DNA from: Pogonophryne albipinna
Taxonomy: Eukaryota > Chordata > Actinopteri > Perciformes > Artedidraconidae
Assembly (NCBI GenBank): GCA_028583405.1
Contig: JAPTMU010000048.1
Location: 432,883-496,882, forward strand
Direction of reading: 5' to 3'
Length of the DNA: 64,000 bases
The notes under the pieces are model-generated. The model was not told the DNA's origin, ran no database searches, and saw only the letters and a program-made list of their open reading frames with translations. Each line of letters opens with the position of its first letter. Positions within the stretch are counted from its first letter, which is position 1. Position numbers and translations under genes: made by a program. Below are positions 37,136 to 49,577 of this stretch, piece after piece.

Positions 37136-37846
37136 CTCTTTAAAGTAGAGACACTACATACTGATATACACCTGAACATCAGCAGGAGAGGACTCTTTAA
37201 AGTAGAGACACTACATACTGATATACACCTGAACATCAGCAGGAGAAGACTCTTTAAAGTAGAGACACTACATACTGATATACACCTGAACATCAGCAGG
37301 AGAGGACTCTTTAAAGTAGAGACACTACACACTGATATACACCTGAACATCAGCAGGAGAGGACTCTTTAAAGTAGAGACACTACATACTGATATACACC
37401 TGAACATCAGCAGGAGAGGACTCTTTAAAGTAGAGACAAGTACATACTGATATACACCTGAACATCAGCAGGAGAGGACTCTTTAAAGTAGAGACACTAC
37501 ATACTGATATACACCTGAACATCAGCAGGAGAGGACTCTTTAAAGTAGAGACACTACATACTGATATACACCTGAACATCAGCAGGAGAGGACTCTTTAA
37601 AGTAGGGACACTACATACTGATATACACCTGAACATCAGCAGGAGAGGACTCTTTAAAGTAGAGACACTACATACTGATATACAACTGAACATCAGCAGG
37701 AGAGGACTCTTTAAAGTAGAGACACTACATACTGATCTACACCTGAACATCAGCAGGAGAGGACTCTTTAAAGTAGAGACACTACATACTGATATATACC
37801 TGAACGTCAGCAGGAGAGGACTCTTTAAAGTAGAGACACTACATAC
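37129..37846. repeat. 57-bp minisatellite, block 1 (about 12 copies)
   Basis: Unit GGACTCTTTAAAGTAGAGAC, ACTACATACTGATATACACC, TGAACATCAGCAGGAGA; 57 bp equals 19 codons, so long frames arise on both strands. Confidence 0.97.
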
Positions 37847-38151
37847 TAGGGGTGTAACGGTTCACAAACATTTCGGTTCGGTACGTTTTCGGTACAGCAG
37901 AAAAAATTATCACAAAACATAACATATTTTTTTTTAAATTAAACTGTGAATAATGTATCACTCAAATAAATACAAAATATAATATAATAAACATTAAGGT
38001 GCAGCATTTCGATGAACTAAAATAATCTGTATTTGAACTTTAGTGTACTAGTACTCACAAAACATAAACTATTAGTTTTGGGTTTTTAATTATTATTAAA
38101 CTATGAATATTCACTCAAATAAATATAAAATATAATAAAATAAACATTAAG

Positions 38152-39507
38152 CAGTGACGTGCGGTGAGGTTCATGGCTGGTGAGGCACTGACTCTTTCAG
38201 AGTCAGATTTACAAATATTATATACTTTGACCTTAAAGGCGGGGTAGGTAATTTTGGAGAAACCAGCTCGAGTGCGCTAGAATTTGAAAATACACAGCCC
38301 CTCCTCCAACACACACGAACGCGCACATGACCAATGAGGGCACGAGATAAGTTTGTGCACAGATGGAAGGCTGACAGGCAGGTTATTTTAGCCGGGCCGG
38401 CTAAAATGAGTGGTCGTGCTTTTTACAGTACTACGGCTTCCACAGATGAAATGTTTTTATGTATTTTTTGTCAAAGCACTTAAGATATTCATTGCTATCG
38501 GGATGTTAAGAGCATTCCATGGAATATAACAAAAAGTGTATATCGTGCCGGTTTCTCAAACTTACCTACCCCACCTTTAATCGAAATATTCTGTTATTTT
38601 CAAAAGCTTTTTTAGTCTGATGCTTCGATTCATTTTAAACAGACCGTTCAACAAAAGGATAGCCAAAATCTAAATATTGGATTGTTCTCTCTTAGTAAGA
38701 TCCAATTTTCATTACAAATGTGGTCTTACCTTGACTTGAAGATGAAGTCCATGCTATCCCTCTGGACAACAATCTTTATTACTTTTTTGTAAAAGTCCTC
38801 CTTATCTTCCTCTAGTTTCAAAAGTCTAGTTTGTTGTTTGCGTCTCTGCGTAGAATAACAGTAGCAACAAGAACCTGTGGGCTCACTTGCGCCCCCTTCA
38901 GTGCGGCAGAGGTTGTGGCTGCCTCCCCTGGTGCTTTTTTCATTGCCGTTGTATGATGAGACCAGCGAGCTTAAATATCATATATACGTGAAATAAGTTA
39001 TTTAGAGACTATGGATGGCGAGGATAAATGTAATAAAGGGATCTACAAACATTACATTGGTGACATACAGTGAGATGGTGCAGGCATGCGCTTAGGGCCC
39101 GCTTTCCAGACAGTTTCTGTGGGGTGACGCATTCTGAGGTGAGGCAGAGCTCATCTGTGCCTCACCTCACCACACAGTAACTGGCTTGAGCGCGCTCACA
39201 AAATAAGTGCCCGCGCTAAATTAGTGCCCGTGCTCCAGCAAGTTACTGTGGGCTTACGAGAGGCAGAGCTCGTCCCTGCCTCACTTCTCAATCTCATCGC
39301 TCCCCGTAGTTGTAGCGGAGCTCGGCAAATTAGCCGATTTTTACTATAAAAAGCGATTGGAATCAAACAGAAATCACATTTACAATACAGATCAGTGGAC
39401 ACATTTTATTATTATTATTATTTGTATTATTATTCTTTTTTTCCGTTACATTGGAGAATGACAAGTGAGGCTCTGCCTCACCTGCCTCCCCTGACCGCAC
39501 GTCGCTG
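38152..39507. mobile_element. Second hAT nested in the first (1356 bp)
   Basis: Ends CAGTGACGTGCGGTGAGG and CCTGACCGCACGTCGCTG; ACATTAAG flanks both sides exactly (38144-38151, 39508-39515). No transposase domain recognised. It holds the TTAA-MITE at 38233-38580. Confidence 0.92.
38233..38580. mobile_element. TTAA-bounded MITE, copy 2 (innermost of the nest)
   Basis: TTAAAGGCGGGGTAGGTAA and TTACCTACCCCACCTTTAA ends, near-perfect inverted repeats; same interior as 7820-8216 but about 50 bp shorter. Confidence 0.85.
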
Positions 39508-39619
39508 ACATTAAGGTGCAGCTTTTCGATGAACTGAAATAATCTGTATTTGAACTGTACTGTACCTAAGCAGCCAGTTTGACATTAGGACTTGCTTGTC
39601 ATTGTATTTTCATGTTTGT

Positions 39620-39812
39620 TTAAAGAAAAATGAACTTGTCCACATTGCTTGCCGAAAGGGCAGATCTGCTGGCACTAACAATGTCTCCTGCTGTGGAGAA
39701 CACCCTCTCTAGGGACAGAGGTAGCAGATACAGCCAGGTAGCGCTTTGCTAACATGGCAACATAAGGATATTTGGCGTTTGTAATAGCTTTGGCTCGGTC
39801 TGAACTTTTTGC
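39620..39812 (-). pseudogene. hAT transposase C-terminal fragment, frameshifted
   Basis: On the minus strand reads KYPYVAMLAKRYLAVSATS and, after a frameshift near 39700, VFSTAGDIVSASRSALS followed by DKFIFL and a stop, the classical hAT dimerisation motif. It sits almost directly after the BED finger, so the catalytic middle has been deleted. Confidence 0.8.
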
Positions 39813-39832
39813 GAGTGGTGGAGGCTTAAATG

Positions 39833-40099
39833 CTAGTGGGAGTTGGGTTTGCACTTCAGTCTTTTGGTACCGGTGATATTCACGTTCGGGTGATGCCTTT
39901 TCAAATGAGTGTGCAAGTTTAATGTATTGCCAGCCGCGTAACCAATTTTAGTTGAACAATGCCGACAAACCGCTTTGGTTCGGTCCACCTGTTTTTGTCC
40001 GTCATCCTTGTACGTAACTGCGAAACCAAAATGTTCCCGAACCGGAGACTTCAATGATGCTGGAGGATTTTCGAGCTCAACTTTATCTGCGTTCGCCAT
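39833..40099 (-). pseudogene. hAT transposase N-terminal BED zinc finger fragment
   Basis: 88-codon frame from ATG with SPVREHFGFAV, CRHCSTKIGY and HTHLKRHHP, giving the C-x2-C..H-x4/5-H pattern of a ZBED-type DNA-binding domain. It ends after KCKPNSH, before the catalytic domain would start. Confidence 0.85.
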
Positions 40100-40383
40100 T
40101 TCGACAGTTCCTCAAATTACTGACTACATTTGAACGCATCCCTCTGACCAGCTCGTCCAATGAAATGACTTGCTCGTTCTATGACGCGTTGAACACAATG
40201 GGAGCAAATTACTCTGAATGCTGCGACGCAGCACCTGAGATTACTTCCAAGAAGTTGTTCACGTTCTCAATTTTTTACGTTTAACGTTATATTCGTTCGG
40301 TACACTTCGGTACACACGTGTACCGAACCGAAGGGCCCGTACCGAATAATTTCGGTACGGGTACGTGTACCGTTACACCCCTA

Positions 40384-43300
40384 CTACATACTGATATACA
40401 CCTGAACATCGGCAGGAGTGGACTCTTTAAAGTAGAGACTACATACTGATATACACCTGAACATCAGCAGGAGAGGACTCTTTAAAGTAGAGATACTACA
40501 TACTGATATGCACCTGAACATCAGCAGGAGAGGACTCTTTAAAGTAGAGACACTACATACTGATATACACCTGAACATCAGCAGGAGAGGACTCTTTAAA
40601 GTAGAGACACTACGTACTGATATACACCTGAACATCAGCAGGAGAGAACTCTTTAAAGTGGAGACACTACATACTGATATACACCTGAACATCAGCAGGA
40701 GAGGACTCTTTAAAGTAGAGACACTACATACTGATATACACCTGAACATCAGCAGGAGAGGACTCTTTAAAGTAGAGACACTACATACTGATACACACCT
40801 GAACATCAGCAGGAGAGGACTCTTTAAAGTAGAGACACTACGTACTGATATACACCTGAACATCAGCAGGAGAGGACTCTTTAAAGTAGAGACACTACAT
40901 ACTGATATACAGCTGAACATCAGCAGGAGAGGACTCTTTAAAGTAGAGCCACTACATACTGATATACACCTGAACATCAGCAGGAGAGGACACTTTAAAG
41001 TAGAGACACTACGTACTGATATACACCTGAACATTAGCAGGAGAGGACTCTTTAAAGTAGAGACACTACATACTGACATACACCTGAACATCAGCAGGAG
41101 AGGACTCTTTAAAGTAGAGACACTACATACTGATATACACCTGAACATCAGCAGGAGAGCACTCTTTAAAGTAGAGACACTACATACTGATATACACCTG
41201 AACATCAGCAGGAGAGGACTCTTTAAAGTAGAGACACTACGTACTGATATACACCTGAACATCAGCAGGAGAGGACTCTTTAAAGTAGAGACACTACATA
41301 CTGATATACACCTGAACATCAGCAGGAGAGGACTCTTTAAAGTAGAGACACTACGTACTGATATACACCTGAACATCAGCAGGAGAGGACTCTTTAAAGT
41401 AGAGACACTACGTACTGATATACACCTGAACATCAGCAGGAGAGAACTCTTTAAAGTGGAGACACTACATACTGTTATACACCTGAACATCAGCAGGAGA
41501 GGACTCTTTAAAGTAGAGACACTACATACTGATATACACCTGAACATCAGCAGGAGAGGACTCTTTAAAGTAGAGACACTACATGCTGATATACACCTGA
41601 ACATCAGCAGGAGAGGACTCTTTAAAGTAGAGACACTACATACTGACACCTGAACATCAGCAGGAGAGGACTCTTTAAAGTAGAGACACTACATACTGAC
41701 ACCTGAACATCAGCAGGAGAGGACTCTTTAAAGTAGAGACACTACATACTGATATACACTTGAACATCAGCAGGAGAGGACTCTTTAAAGTAGAGACACT
41801 ACATACTGATATACACCTGAACATCAGCATGAGAGGACTCTTTAAAGTAGAGACACTACATACTGATATACACCTGAACATCAGCAGGAGAGGACTCTTT
41901 AAAGTAGAGACACTACATACTGATATACACCTGAACATCAGCATGAGAGGACCCTTTAAAGTAGAGACACTACATACTGATATACACCTGAACATCAGCA
42001 AGAGAGGACTCTTTAAAGTAGAGACACTACATACTGATATACACCTGAACATCAGCAGGAGAGGACTCTTTAAAGTAGAGACACTACATACTGATATACA
42101 CCTGAACATCAGCAAGAGAGGACTCTTTAAAGTAGAGACACTACATACTGATATACACCTGAACATCAGCAGGAGAGGACTCTTTAAAGTAGAGACACTA
42201 CATACTGACACCTGAACATCAGCAGGAGAGGACTCTTTAAAGTAGAGACACTACATACTGATATACACCTGAACATCAGCATGAGAGGACTCTTTAAAGT
42301 AGAGACACTACATACTGATATACACCTGAACATCAGCAGGAGAGGACTCTTTAAAGTAGAGACACTACATACTGATATACACCTGAACATCAGCAGGAGA
42401 GGACTCTTTAAAGTAGAGACACTACATACTGATATACACCTGAACATCAGCAAGAGAGGACTCTTTAAAGTAGAGACACTACATACTGATATACACCTGA
42501 ACATCAGCATGAGAGGACTCTTTAAAGTAGAGACACTACATACTGATATACACCTGAACATCAGCAAGAGAGGACTCTTTAAAGTAGAGACACTACATAC
42601 TGATATACACCTGAACATCAGCATGAGAGGACCCTTTAAAGTAGAGACACTCCATACTGATATACACCTGAACATCAGCAAGAGAGGACTCTTTAAAGTA
42701 GAGACACTACATACTGATATACACCTGAACATCAGCAGGAGAGGACTCTTTAAAGTAGAGACACTACATACTGATATACACCTGAACATCAGCAGGAGAG
42801 GACTCTTTAAAGTAGAGACACTACATACTGACACCTGAACATCAGCAGGAGAGGACTCTTTAAAGTAGAGACACTACATACTGATATACACCTGAACATC
42901 AGCATGAGAGGACTCTTTAAAGTAGAGACACTACATACTGATATACACCTGAACATCAGCAGGAGAGGACTCTTTAAAGTAGAGACACTACATACTGATA
43001 TACACCTGAACATCAGCAGGAGAGGACTCTTTAAAGTAGAGACACTACATACTGATATACACCTGAACATCAGCAAGAGAGGACTCTTTAAAGTAGAGAC
43101 ACTACATACTGATATACACCTGAACATCAGCATGAGAGGACTCTTTAAAGTAGAGACACTACATACTGATATACACCTGAACATCAGCAAGAGAGGACTC
43201 TTTAAAGTAGAGACACTACATACTGATATACACCTGAACATCAGCATGAGAGGACCCTTTAAAGTAGAGACACTACATACTGATATACACCTGAACATCA

Positions 43301-43915
43301 GCAAGAGAGGACTCTTTAAAGTAGAGACACTACATACTGATATACACCTGAACATCAGCATGAGAGGACCCTTTAAAGTAGAGACACTACATACTGATAT
43401 ACACCTGAACATCAGCAAGAGAGGACTCTTTAAAATAGAGACACTACATACTGATATACACCTGAACATCAGCAAGAGAGGACTCTTTAAAGTAGAGACA
43501 CTACATACTGATATACACCTGAACATCAGCAGGAGAGGACTCTTTAAAGTAGAGACACTACATACTGATATACACCTGAACATCAGCAAGAGAGGACTCT
43601 TTAAAGTAGAGACACTACATACTGATATACACCTGAACATCAGCAGGAGAGGACTCTTTAAAGTAGAGACACTACATACTGACACCTGAACATCAGCAGG
43701 AGAGGACTCTTTAAAGTAGAGACACTACATACTGATATACACCTGAACATCAGCATGAGAGGACTCTTTAAAGTAGAGACACTACATACTGATATACACC
43801 TGAACATCAGCAGGAGAGGACTCTTTAAAGTAGAGACACTACATACTGATATACACCTGAACATCAGCAGGAGAGGACTCTTTAAAGTAGAGACACTACA
43901 TACTGATAGGAGAGG
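40384..43915. repeat. 57-bp minisatellite, block 2 (about 62 copies)
   Basis: Same unit as block 1. Five units near 41645, 41699, 42207, 42830 and 43681 lack 4 bp (CTGACACCTG instead of CTGATATACACCTG). The last three of these are followed by the same order of CAGG/CATG/CAAG variants, showing segmental duplication of 11-15 unit blocks. Confidence 0.97.
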
Positions 43916-44595
43916 ACCCCTTATTATTACTAATGCCATTCCCATCAAGCTGTGTTTTATGTTCTCCTTCCTTCAGTTTATTTCTAAGCAAATGAATCTG
44001 CAAGAACACAAACTGTCAGTCTGTTCAGTCAGCTTTTCTTTCCACATCTTTATTTCTCTGCGTTGTGCAGTTAACAGCTTTTGAAAGCATCTTGTTGTTG
44101 TGTTCAAGGACGCTCTGACATCAGACAATTCACAGTTTGCTCTTTCACAGAGACCTTTTGATGAAGCAAATTAAAAACACATTCCCTTCACACTTTGCTG
44201 ACATTAATCAGCCGAACGTTGCAGTGTCCGCGTGGGTTTTTCCTCAAATACGTTTCTTTTGCCTCACCTGCTGTGGATCGCCTGAGATTCTGATGTTTAA
44301 TATTTGATATACAGAGTCATGAAAAAACCCTTTTAAAGTGTGTAAAGGAAGCTCATTTGTGTCCTGAGGTGCTGAACACAGTTTTCTTTGAACAGTGTTG
44401 GTCTCAGTGGCTGATCTCTGCAGCATGTTTTAACTCTTTGATCCCCCCCCCACCCAGCAAATATGATGATCCCCCGCGGTAACAGGGGATATTTCACATG
44501 CTTTCCATGCAGAGCGTTGTACTCCGTCCACACTGATGAAGGAAGGAAACCTGCTTCAGTGTCATTCTCTTTACACACACCATAATAATCATGTG
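43916..44595. other. Unassigned intronic sequence
   Basis: The first 20 bp (GGAGAGGACCCCTTATTATT) may be the far end of the repeat that gave rise to the 57-bp units. Nothing else recognised. Confidence 0.35.
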
Positions 44596-44599
44596 GTTC

Positions 44600-44830
44600 T
44601 CAGAATCAGAATACTTTTTTTATCCTGGAGGGAAATAGTTTTTTGTGACATTGGCTCCATTTTAGAAAAAGTGAATACAAAATATGAATTCAAAAGAAAT
44701 ACAGAATAATATTTACAAAAAGAATAAAAAACAATACAATAAAATCATTTAAAAATATGTATATATATTGATATGAACACAAGAATAAAATAAATACTAT
44801 AAATAATAAAATACATGGTTATTTGGCTTG
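44600..44830 (-). mobile_element. Probable LINE 3' end fragment
   Basis: CAGAATCAGAATACTTTTTT and ATCCTGGAGGGAAATAGTTT followed by A-rich sequence resembles the common fish LINE 3' UTR read in reverse. No coding sequence. Confidence 0.45.
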
Positions 44831-45655
44831 TTCAGTTAATCTGTCAGGTTGTGACATCACACTATTGATTCACCTGGACAGTTGGGTTTGGCGCTGATCT
44901 TACAATCCCCTGCAGCTCCGAAAACATATCGCCACACAAATCTGTACTGGAAACCTCTTTCTATTATGTTTATCTTCAAAAATATATTTTTAAAGAAACA
45001 TTAGGTTTACAGGAACAAATACAAATGTAACCGTAAACAATTCTCCTTTCATATTTTGACATTTCTGCTGAACATGTGGAGTATTCCTTTACATTAGTGA
45101 GCTTTTTCATTGTTCTTCGCTGTGTTTTTGAGCCTTGCGCAGAACCAGGTGAGCCTTGTTCCCCTGCTTCCAGCATTCTGGCTAAACTAAGCTAATCTCT
45201 GTACTTACCAAAACACTCCGTCTGTACTGAAACCACTGACGGCTGCTCGTTTCCTTCATGTGTCATCAGAAGGAGAACAGAGAGGACGTGAGAATAAGAC
45301 GGTTGTCTCTCAGGTTTGTCACGGCTGCTTCTCCCCCACAGCGCCTCTGCTTTACGCTGATAAAGACAACACACACATACTGTACACACACTCAGGCCTT
45401 CACTCTCCTCAACATAGAACTGGAAGAAGCAGCTTGGCGTAGTTGTCATGAACAACTTTTATGGTTCCAGATTTCCCCCTTTTTATATTCCCCTCTTTCT
45501 GCCAGTTGTTGTCCTTGTGTTGTTTTTTTTGAGGGGAAGCTTACCTGAGACCTATGATTTTTATTCTGTCTATGCTGTGCTTACACTTCTTCCGTAAAAG
45601 AGTCCTTTGGGATGTTTCTTACCTATTTATAATTAAGTTCATTATTAAGGTGTAG
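44831..45655. other. Unassigned intronic sequence
   Basis: Nothing firm. A GCTAAACTAAGCTAATC motif near 45180 may be a decayed dispersed repeat. Confidence 0.35.
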
Positions 45656-46303
45656 GTGACCAGTGATGGAGATTAAGAGGGATAACTGGTCCGCTTTTCA
45701 AATCTCCGTGCGTCCTTACCAAGCTGGTTATAATACAGGAAGGAATCCAGAGCTACCAAGTAACCGTTAAACAATAATCTACTTTAATGGTAATATGACA
45801 ATGCAATACAATCAATACAGTACAAATTCAATAGTTATCTTTGGGATCCCGAATTTACCTGATGATCACTTGAGCCAGCCAGAAAAGAGACTGAACACAG
45901 CGTGTGTCTGTGTTTTATACTTGTCTTACAATGGGAGGAGTTATCTGATCCTCCCTTTTGGACCTCCTTGATTGGCAGCCCAAATATCACAAACACCTCA
46001 GATCTTAGGTTTCCCCAATCACTGTAGGTCAGCTCCGTTATCTCTAGATCTAAGTTGGATGCAAGCCAAGACATGCTCTTACCTTCCCCCCAGCTCCCTT
46101 TGTTCTCAAAAACACATGTCAACAGGCCCCAAATCCAGCTCACAGTTTTACACAGATTATTTCCCATTTAAGCTTATTCATAGTTTGCTAACATGAATAC
46201 ATACAAATATTTCACTTCACCAGTTATTCATATTGTGAGATTCGCATAGCTCGGTACCAAACCCGGTCTTAGCGCTCTGTTGGCGCCGTCATTTCCTCAG
46301 TTT
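45656..46303 (-). mobile_element. Candidate solo LTR
   Basis: On the minus strand the segment runs TGAGGAAATG to CACTGGTCA (TG..CA ends), with a TATAAAACACAGACAC box (around 45910), a CAGTCTCTTTTCTGGC stretch and an ATTAAAG signal in the order U3-R-U5. No matching target duplication was found and no internal region flanks it, so this is a suggestion only. Confidence 0.3.
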
Positions 46304-46631
46304 TTTGTATTAAAAGAACATTGTTATAAATAGTTTGATATAGTGCCGTTATATACCTAAGGTTTAATAGCAAAACAAACATTTGTTTTCATTTACTTAT
46401 TACGATTGTTTACGAATATTCCAGTTGCCAAAGGAATATTGAATAATACAAATGTGTGAAATCCGGACATTTTTGACAGTGCTTGTTTTTTCTCTTAGTC
46501 GATTGTGAATGTTTAAAAATACCTTGTTTGTGAAAACCTTCTCTTCATGCTGCATTAAGGTTAGTAACTTCCTTGCATTATGTCACAACGATATATTAAT
46601 ATATATTCATACCTTTCTCATTTGTTTGAAG

Positions 46632-47441
46632 TAGAGATGTCCCGATCCGATCACGTGATCGGGGATCGGAGCCGATCACGTGATTTTCAAAAGATCGGGA
46701 TCGGGAGAAAAAAAATCGGGGATCGGGATTTTTTTAAAATATTTTTTTAATATTTTTTTTAATTTAATGTTACAAAACAAAAATGACCATGTTCACGTCT
46801 TAAAGTCATCCTGAGGCCTTAGTTTTGGTTTGAAATGACACAACATCATGTATGTGTTGCTTCTTTTGGGCTTGTTTTCAGACCTGGTTGCTTATTTCTC
46901 TCAAATCTGGCAACAGAGTGGGCACGCAGTGTCTAGCAGTAAGCTAACGAGAGGCTACGTTCAGCTGGTGACTCGGGACTCGGGACAGAGCAAATATCAG
47001 GAGTTTGGAAGTATTATAAAATTGAAAGCGAAGGCAGTGTAACAGCCAGATGCAATGTTTGCAAGGCGGAGGTTCCTCGTGGTGGAAAGAACAGAGCTAC
47101 GTTCAACACGACCAATCTAATACGCCACTTGAGAAACAAACACCAACAACAACACGACGAGTACACAGCGACCACTCAGGTAACGGCACTGAAACAACCG
47201 ACACTTTCAGAGACTTTTAAAAGGAAAGAGAAACTGCCCCAGAACAGTGAAAAGGCCAAACAAATAACAGCCAAGATAGCTGAACTCATCGCGTTGGATG
47301 ACCAGCCGTTATCTGTTACCTTTTTTTTCTCTTAATGCATTGCATAAAGATCGGATCGGGAAAAATCGGTATCGGCAGATTGTCAAAATCAAATGATCGG
47401 AATCGGATCGGGAGCAAAAAAATGTGATCGGGACATCCCTA
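46632..47441. mobile_element. hAT element with BED-finger code (810 bp)
   Basis: Ends TAGAGATGTCCCGATC and GATCGGGACATCCCTA; exact 8-bp TSD GTTTGAAG (46624-46631, 47442-47449). Subterminal regions are dense in GATCGG motifs in both orientations, possible transposase binding sites. Confidence 0.93.
46985..47335 (+). pseudogene. hAT transposase N-terminal fragment (BED zinc finger)
   Basis: The frame ending at 47335 reads SGVWKYYKIESEG, ARCNVCKAEVPRGGKN, FNTTNLIRHLRNKH and QPTLSETFKRKE: a BED finger (C-x2-C..H-x4-H) and linker. It stops at ALDDQPLSV, just where the catalytic domain would follow. Internally deleted, non-functional as transposase. Confidence 0.85.
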
Positions 47442-47449
47442 GTTTGAAG

Positions 47450-49560
47450 GAAAGGTAGGCAAGCGTTTGAAACTCAGAAATAGCGGTTCCTCTGTGCATA
47501 GAAATAATGTTGATAGAAACACGTCTTCCTGTCTCTTCTGGCATGCCTATCATTACTGTCCTTGTCTTTGAGCAGGAAGTCACAGACTGTCATTATGCTG
47601 CTGACAAATGCATTCAACAAATTGCTATTGTCTGCACACAAACCATAAAGAAATCCCATCTTCAGAGCGCCTCTCTGATCCCCTCTCAGTGTGCGGCCAT
47701 TCGCTGTCATTTCCTTCTTCTTCTTTGATAGCTGCTCTCACTTTCCCATCACACTTGAATTCTAGTTGAATCAATGTCACTGAGCCGGAGTTACATCAGG
47801 AATCACATCCCAGTACTATCCAGACTGCAGGAAAGAAAGGAGATCAGCTCGATCTGGCAATAGATGGATTCAGTTGTGTTGTATTGTGTTGTATTCCTGC
47901 ATGTCAAAATGGACTTCTTATTTTGTAATATGTGTGAGGAAAGTGACAGGCCTAAGAACCCTCTTTGCATGTGCATTTCAGCTTTAATAGCTTAGATTGC
48001 TGGTATAGATACAAACAAAACACAACTCTATAGTTAGTTAAGTTACCTTTTGAGTCTTGTTACTTCTGGTTTAGCATACAGTACAGTTGTGAAGAGCCCT
48101 CTGTGTCTTTATGAATGGTGTTAGGGAATCATTTGCTTAGGTATTCAACCTTCGACACAGTTCATCGTGTTCTCCTCTCACTGTCTCCTTTCCCACGGCA
48201 TAGGTCTACGGCCTTGGGTATCGCTGCTATCTCTCTGAAGGAGCAGCAGCTTGGGCGCATTGTTGTTGCCAGTCTATGACCGAGCACAAGCCGCCATGAG
48301 GTAGTTTACTGTTCAGGGACGAAGGTTCCCTGGCGCACATTCTTTCCTATGGACGAGAGCTCTATAGATTCAGAGTCCATAATTGTTTAGTCTCACAGAA
48401 TGTTGATTATTACACTCTGAACTAGTTAATACCTCGAGCTGCAGAAAGAGTTCTTCAGAATTGGTTTGGCAACCGCTGTGTCAACTCGTGACACACCACC
48501 TGTCTTTTCAATTCTCCGGCCGTATCTCCAAATAAACCGTCAGTGTTTGCCGTCAAAGCTCCAGCTCTCCTCGTGTCTCTGAGTCCTGTTTCCAATTGCT
48601 TCAGAAGTTTCCCCCACAGACGGAAGTCAAATCACTTTCCATCTACGCTGAAGTTGATCCACACCAGTTTGCTTCAGTTTCAGACAGACTCTATAGCCTT
48701 AATATCAGATGGTTATACAACAACCGATAAAACGCTCTCCAAAGCTGCGTTTCTTTTTTCTTTTTTGAGAAATACATTTTAAACATTTTATTATTAGTTT
48801 TATGGCAAAGTTTCCTTTGAAATACTAACAGACCCCTCGTACTTTTACATATTGTACTAGAATGTTCAATGATAGGATAACTTCTCCTCCATTAAAGCAG
48901 AACATAAAGATCAGAGTCGTGCAGCTTGTCTATCGTCTGGTCTCTTCCTCGCTCTCTGCCGTCTTCTCTTCATGCAGTCAGAATGATTCCTATCAATAGA
49001 TATCAGACTTCCTGAGTTCTTCTCCACAATGTTCTGTGGCAGCTGTACATTTGATGGTTTGGTATTCGATCTGTTTTTCTCCCCTGGAATGTATTGCTTC
49101 TTTGAAAAACACACCTTACATGAACCGTGAGGAAAGTTTTCTTACTTGATGCAACTTGACCGAAACAATTATGTGTCGCTAAAGTGTTTTGATCCTCCTA
49201 ACCTCACCAAGAAGTCATCAGTGTTGTACAGGGACAGAACAAAAAGGGGAATGATAGGAGACAAGTTGGCAAAGCTATCTCAGCCATGGTAGGCTGTGGA
49301 AATACATGTTCTTAAAGTATGAGGTATCTGTTTAGGTAAGCCATTGGCCATTCAGGTTGAATTTGCAGGACTCGTGAAATGGCCCAGTACAAAAAAGTCA
49401 ACGTGCGAGTAACTCAAAGAAAGAATACTTTTGGCTTGAACACAACTTAGGGTTAGGGTCTTGCACGAGTGTGATAGTTTGTTCAAGGACCCTAACACAG
49501 ATAAAGACATTGATGTTTGATAGGGAGGCTGTGGGTTAGCATTAACCCATCACTGTACCC
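47450..49560. other. Unassigned intronic sequence
   Basis: No exon or repeat recognised in about 2.1 kb. Confidence 0.4.
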
Positions 49561-49577
49561 TGTATGCAAGGGCTGGT

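Larger units (their letters stand above)
37847..40383. mobile_element. hAT element inserted in the 57-bp array (2537 bp)
   Basis: Ends TAGGGGTGTAACGGTTCAC and GTACCGTTACACCCCTA; CTACATAC flanks both sides (37839-37846, 40384-40391). Contains a BED-finger fragment and a C-terminal fragment of a hAT transposase on the minus strand with the middle missing, and a 1356-bp nested hAT. A stretch near the left end (about 37937-38050) is tandemly repeated at about 38098 and beyond. Confidence 0.93.

Noticed and set aside
40384..42211. Long frames (381 and 421 codons) in the 57-bp array, possibly a repeat protein
   Set aside because: Both strands are equally open, frames break at the 4-bp-deleted units, and there is no start or splice context. 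Tandem repeat artefact.
45656..46303. Complete endogenous retrovirus
   Set aside because: Only an LTR-like segment without matching target duplication or internal genes was seen; kept as a low-confidence solo LTR.
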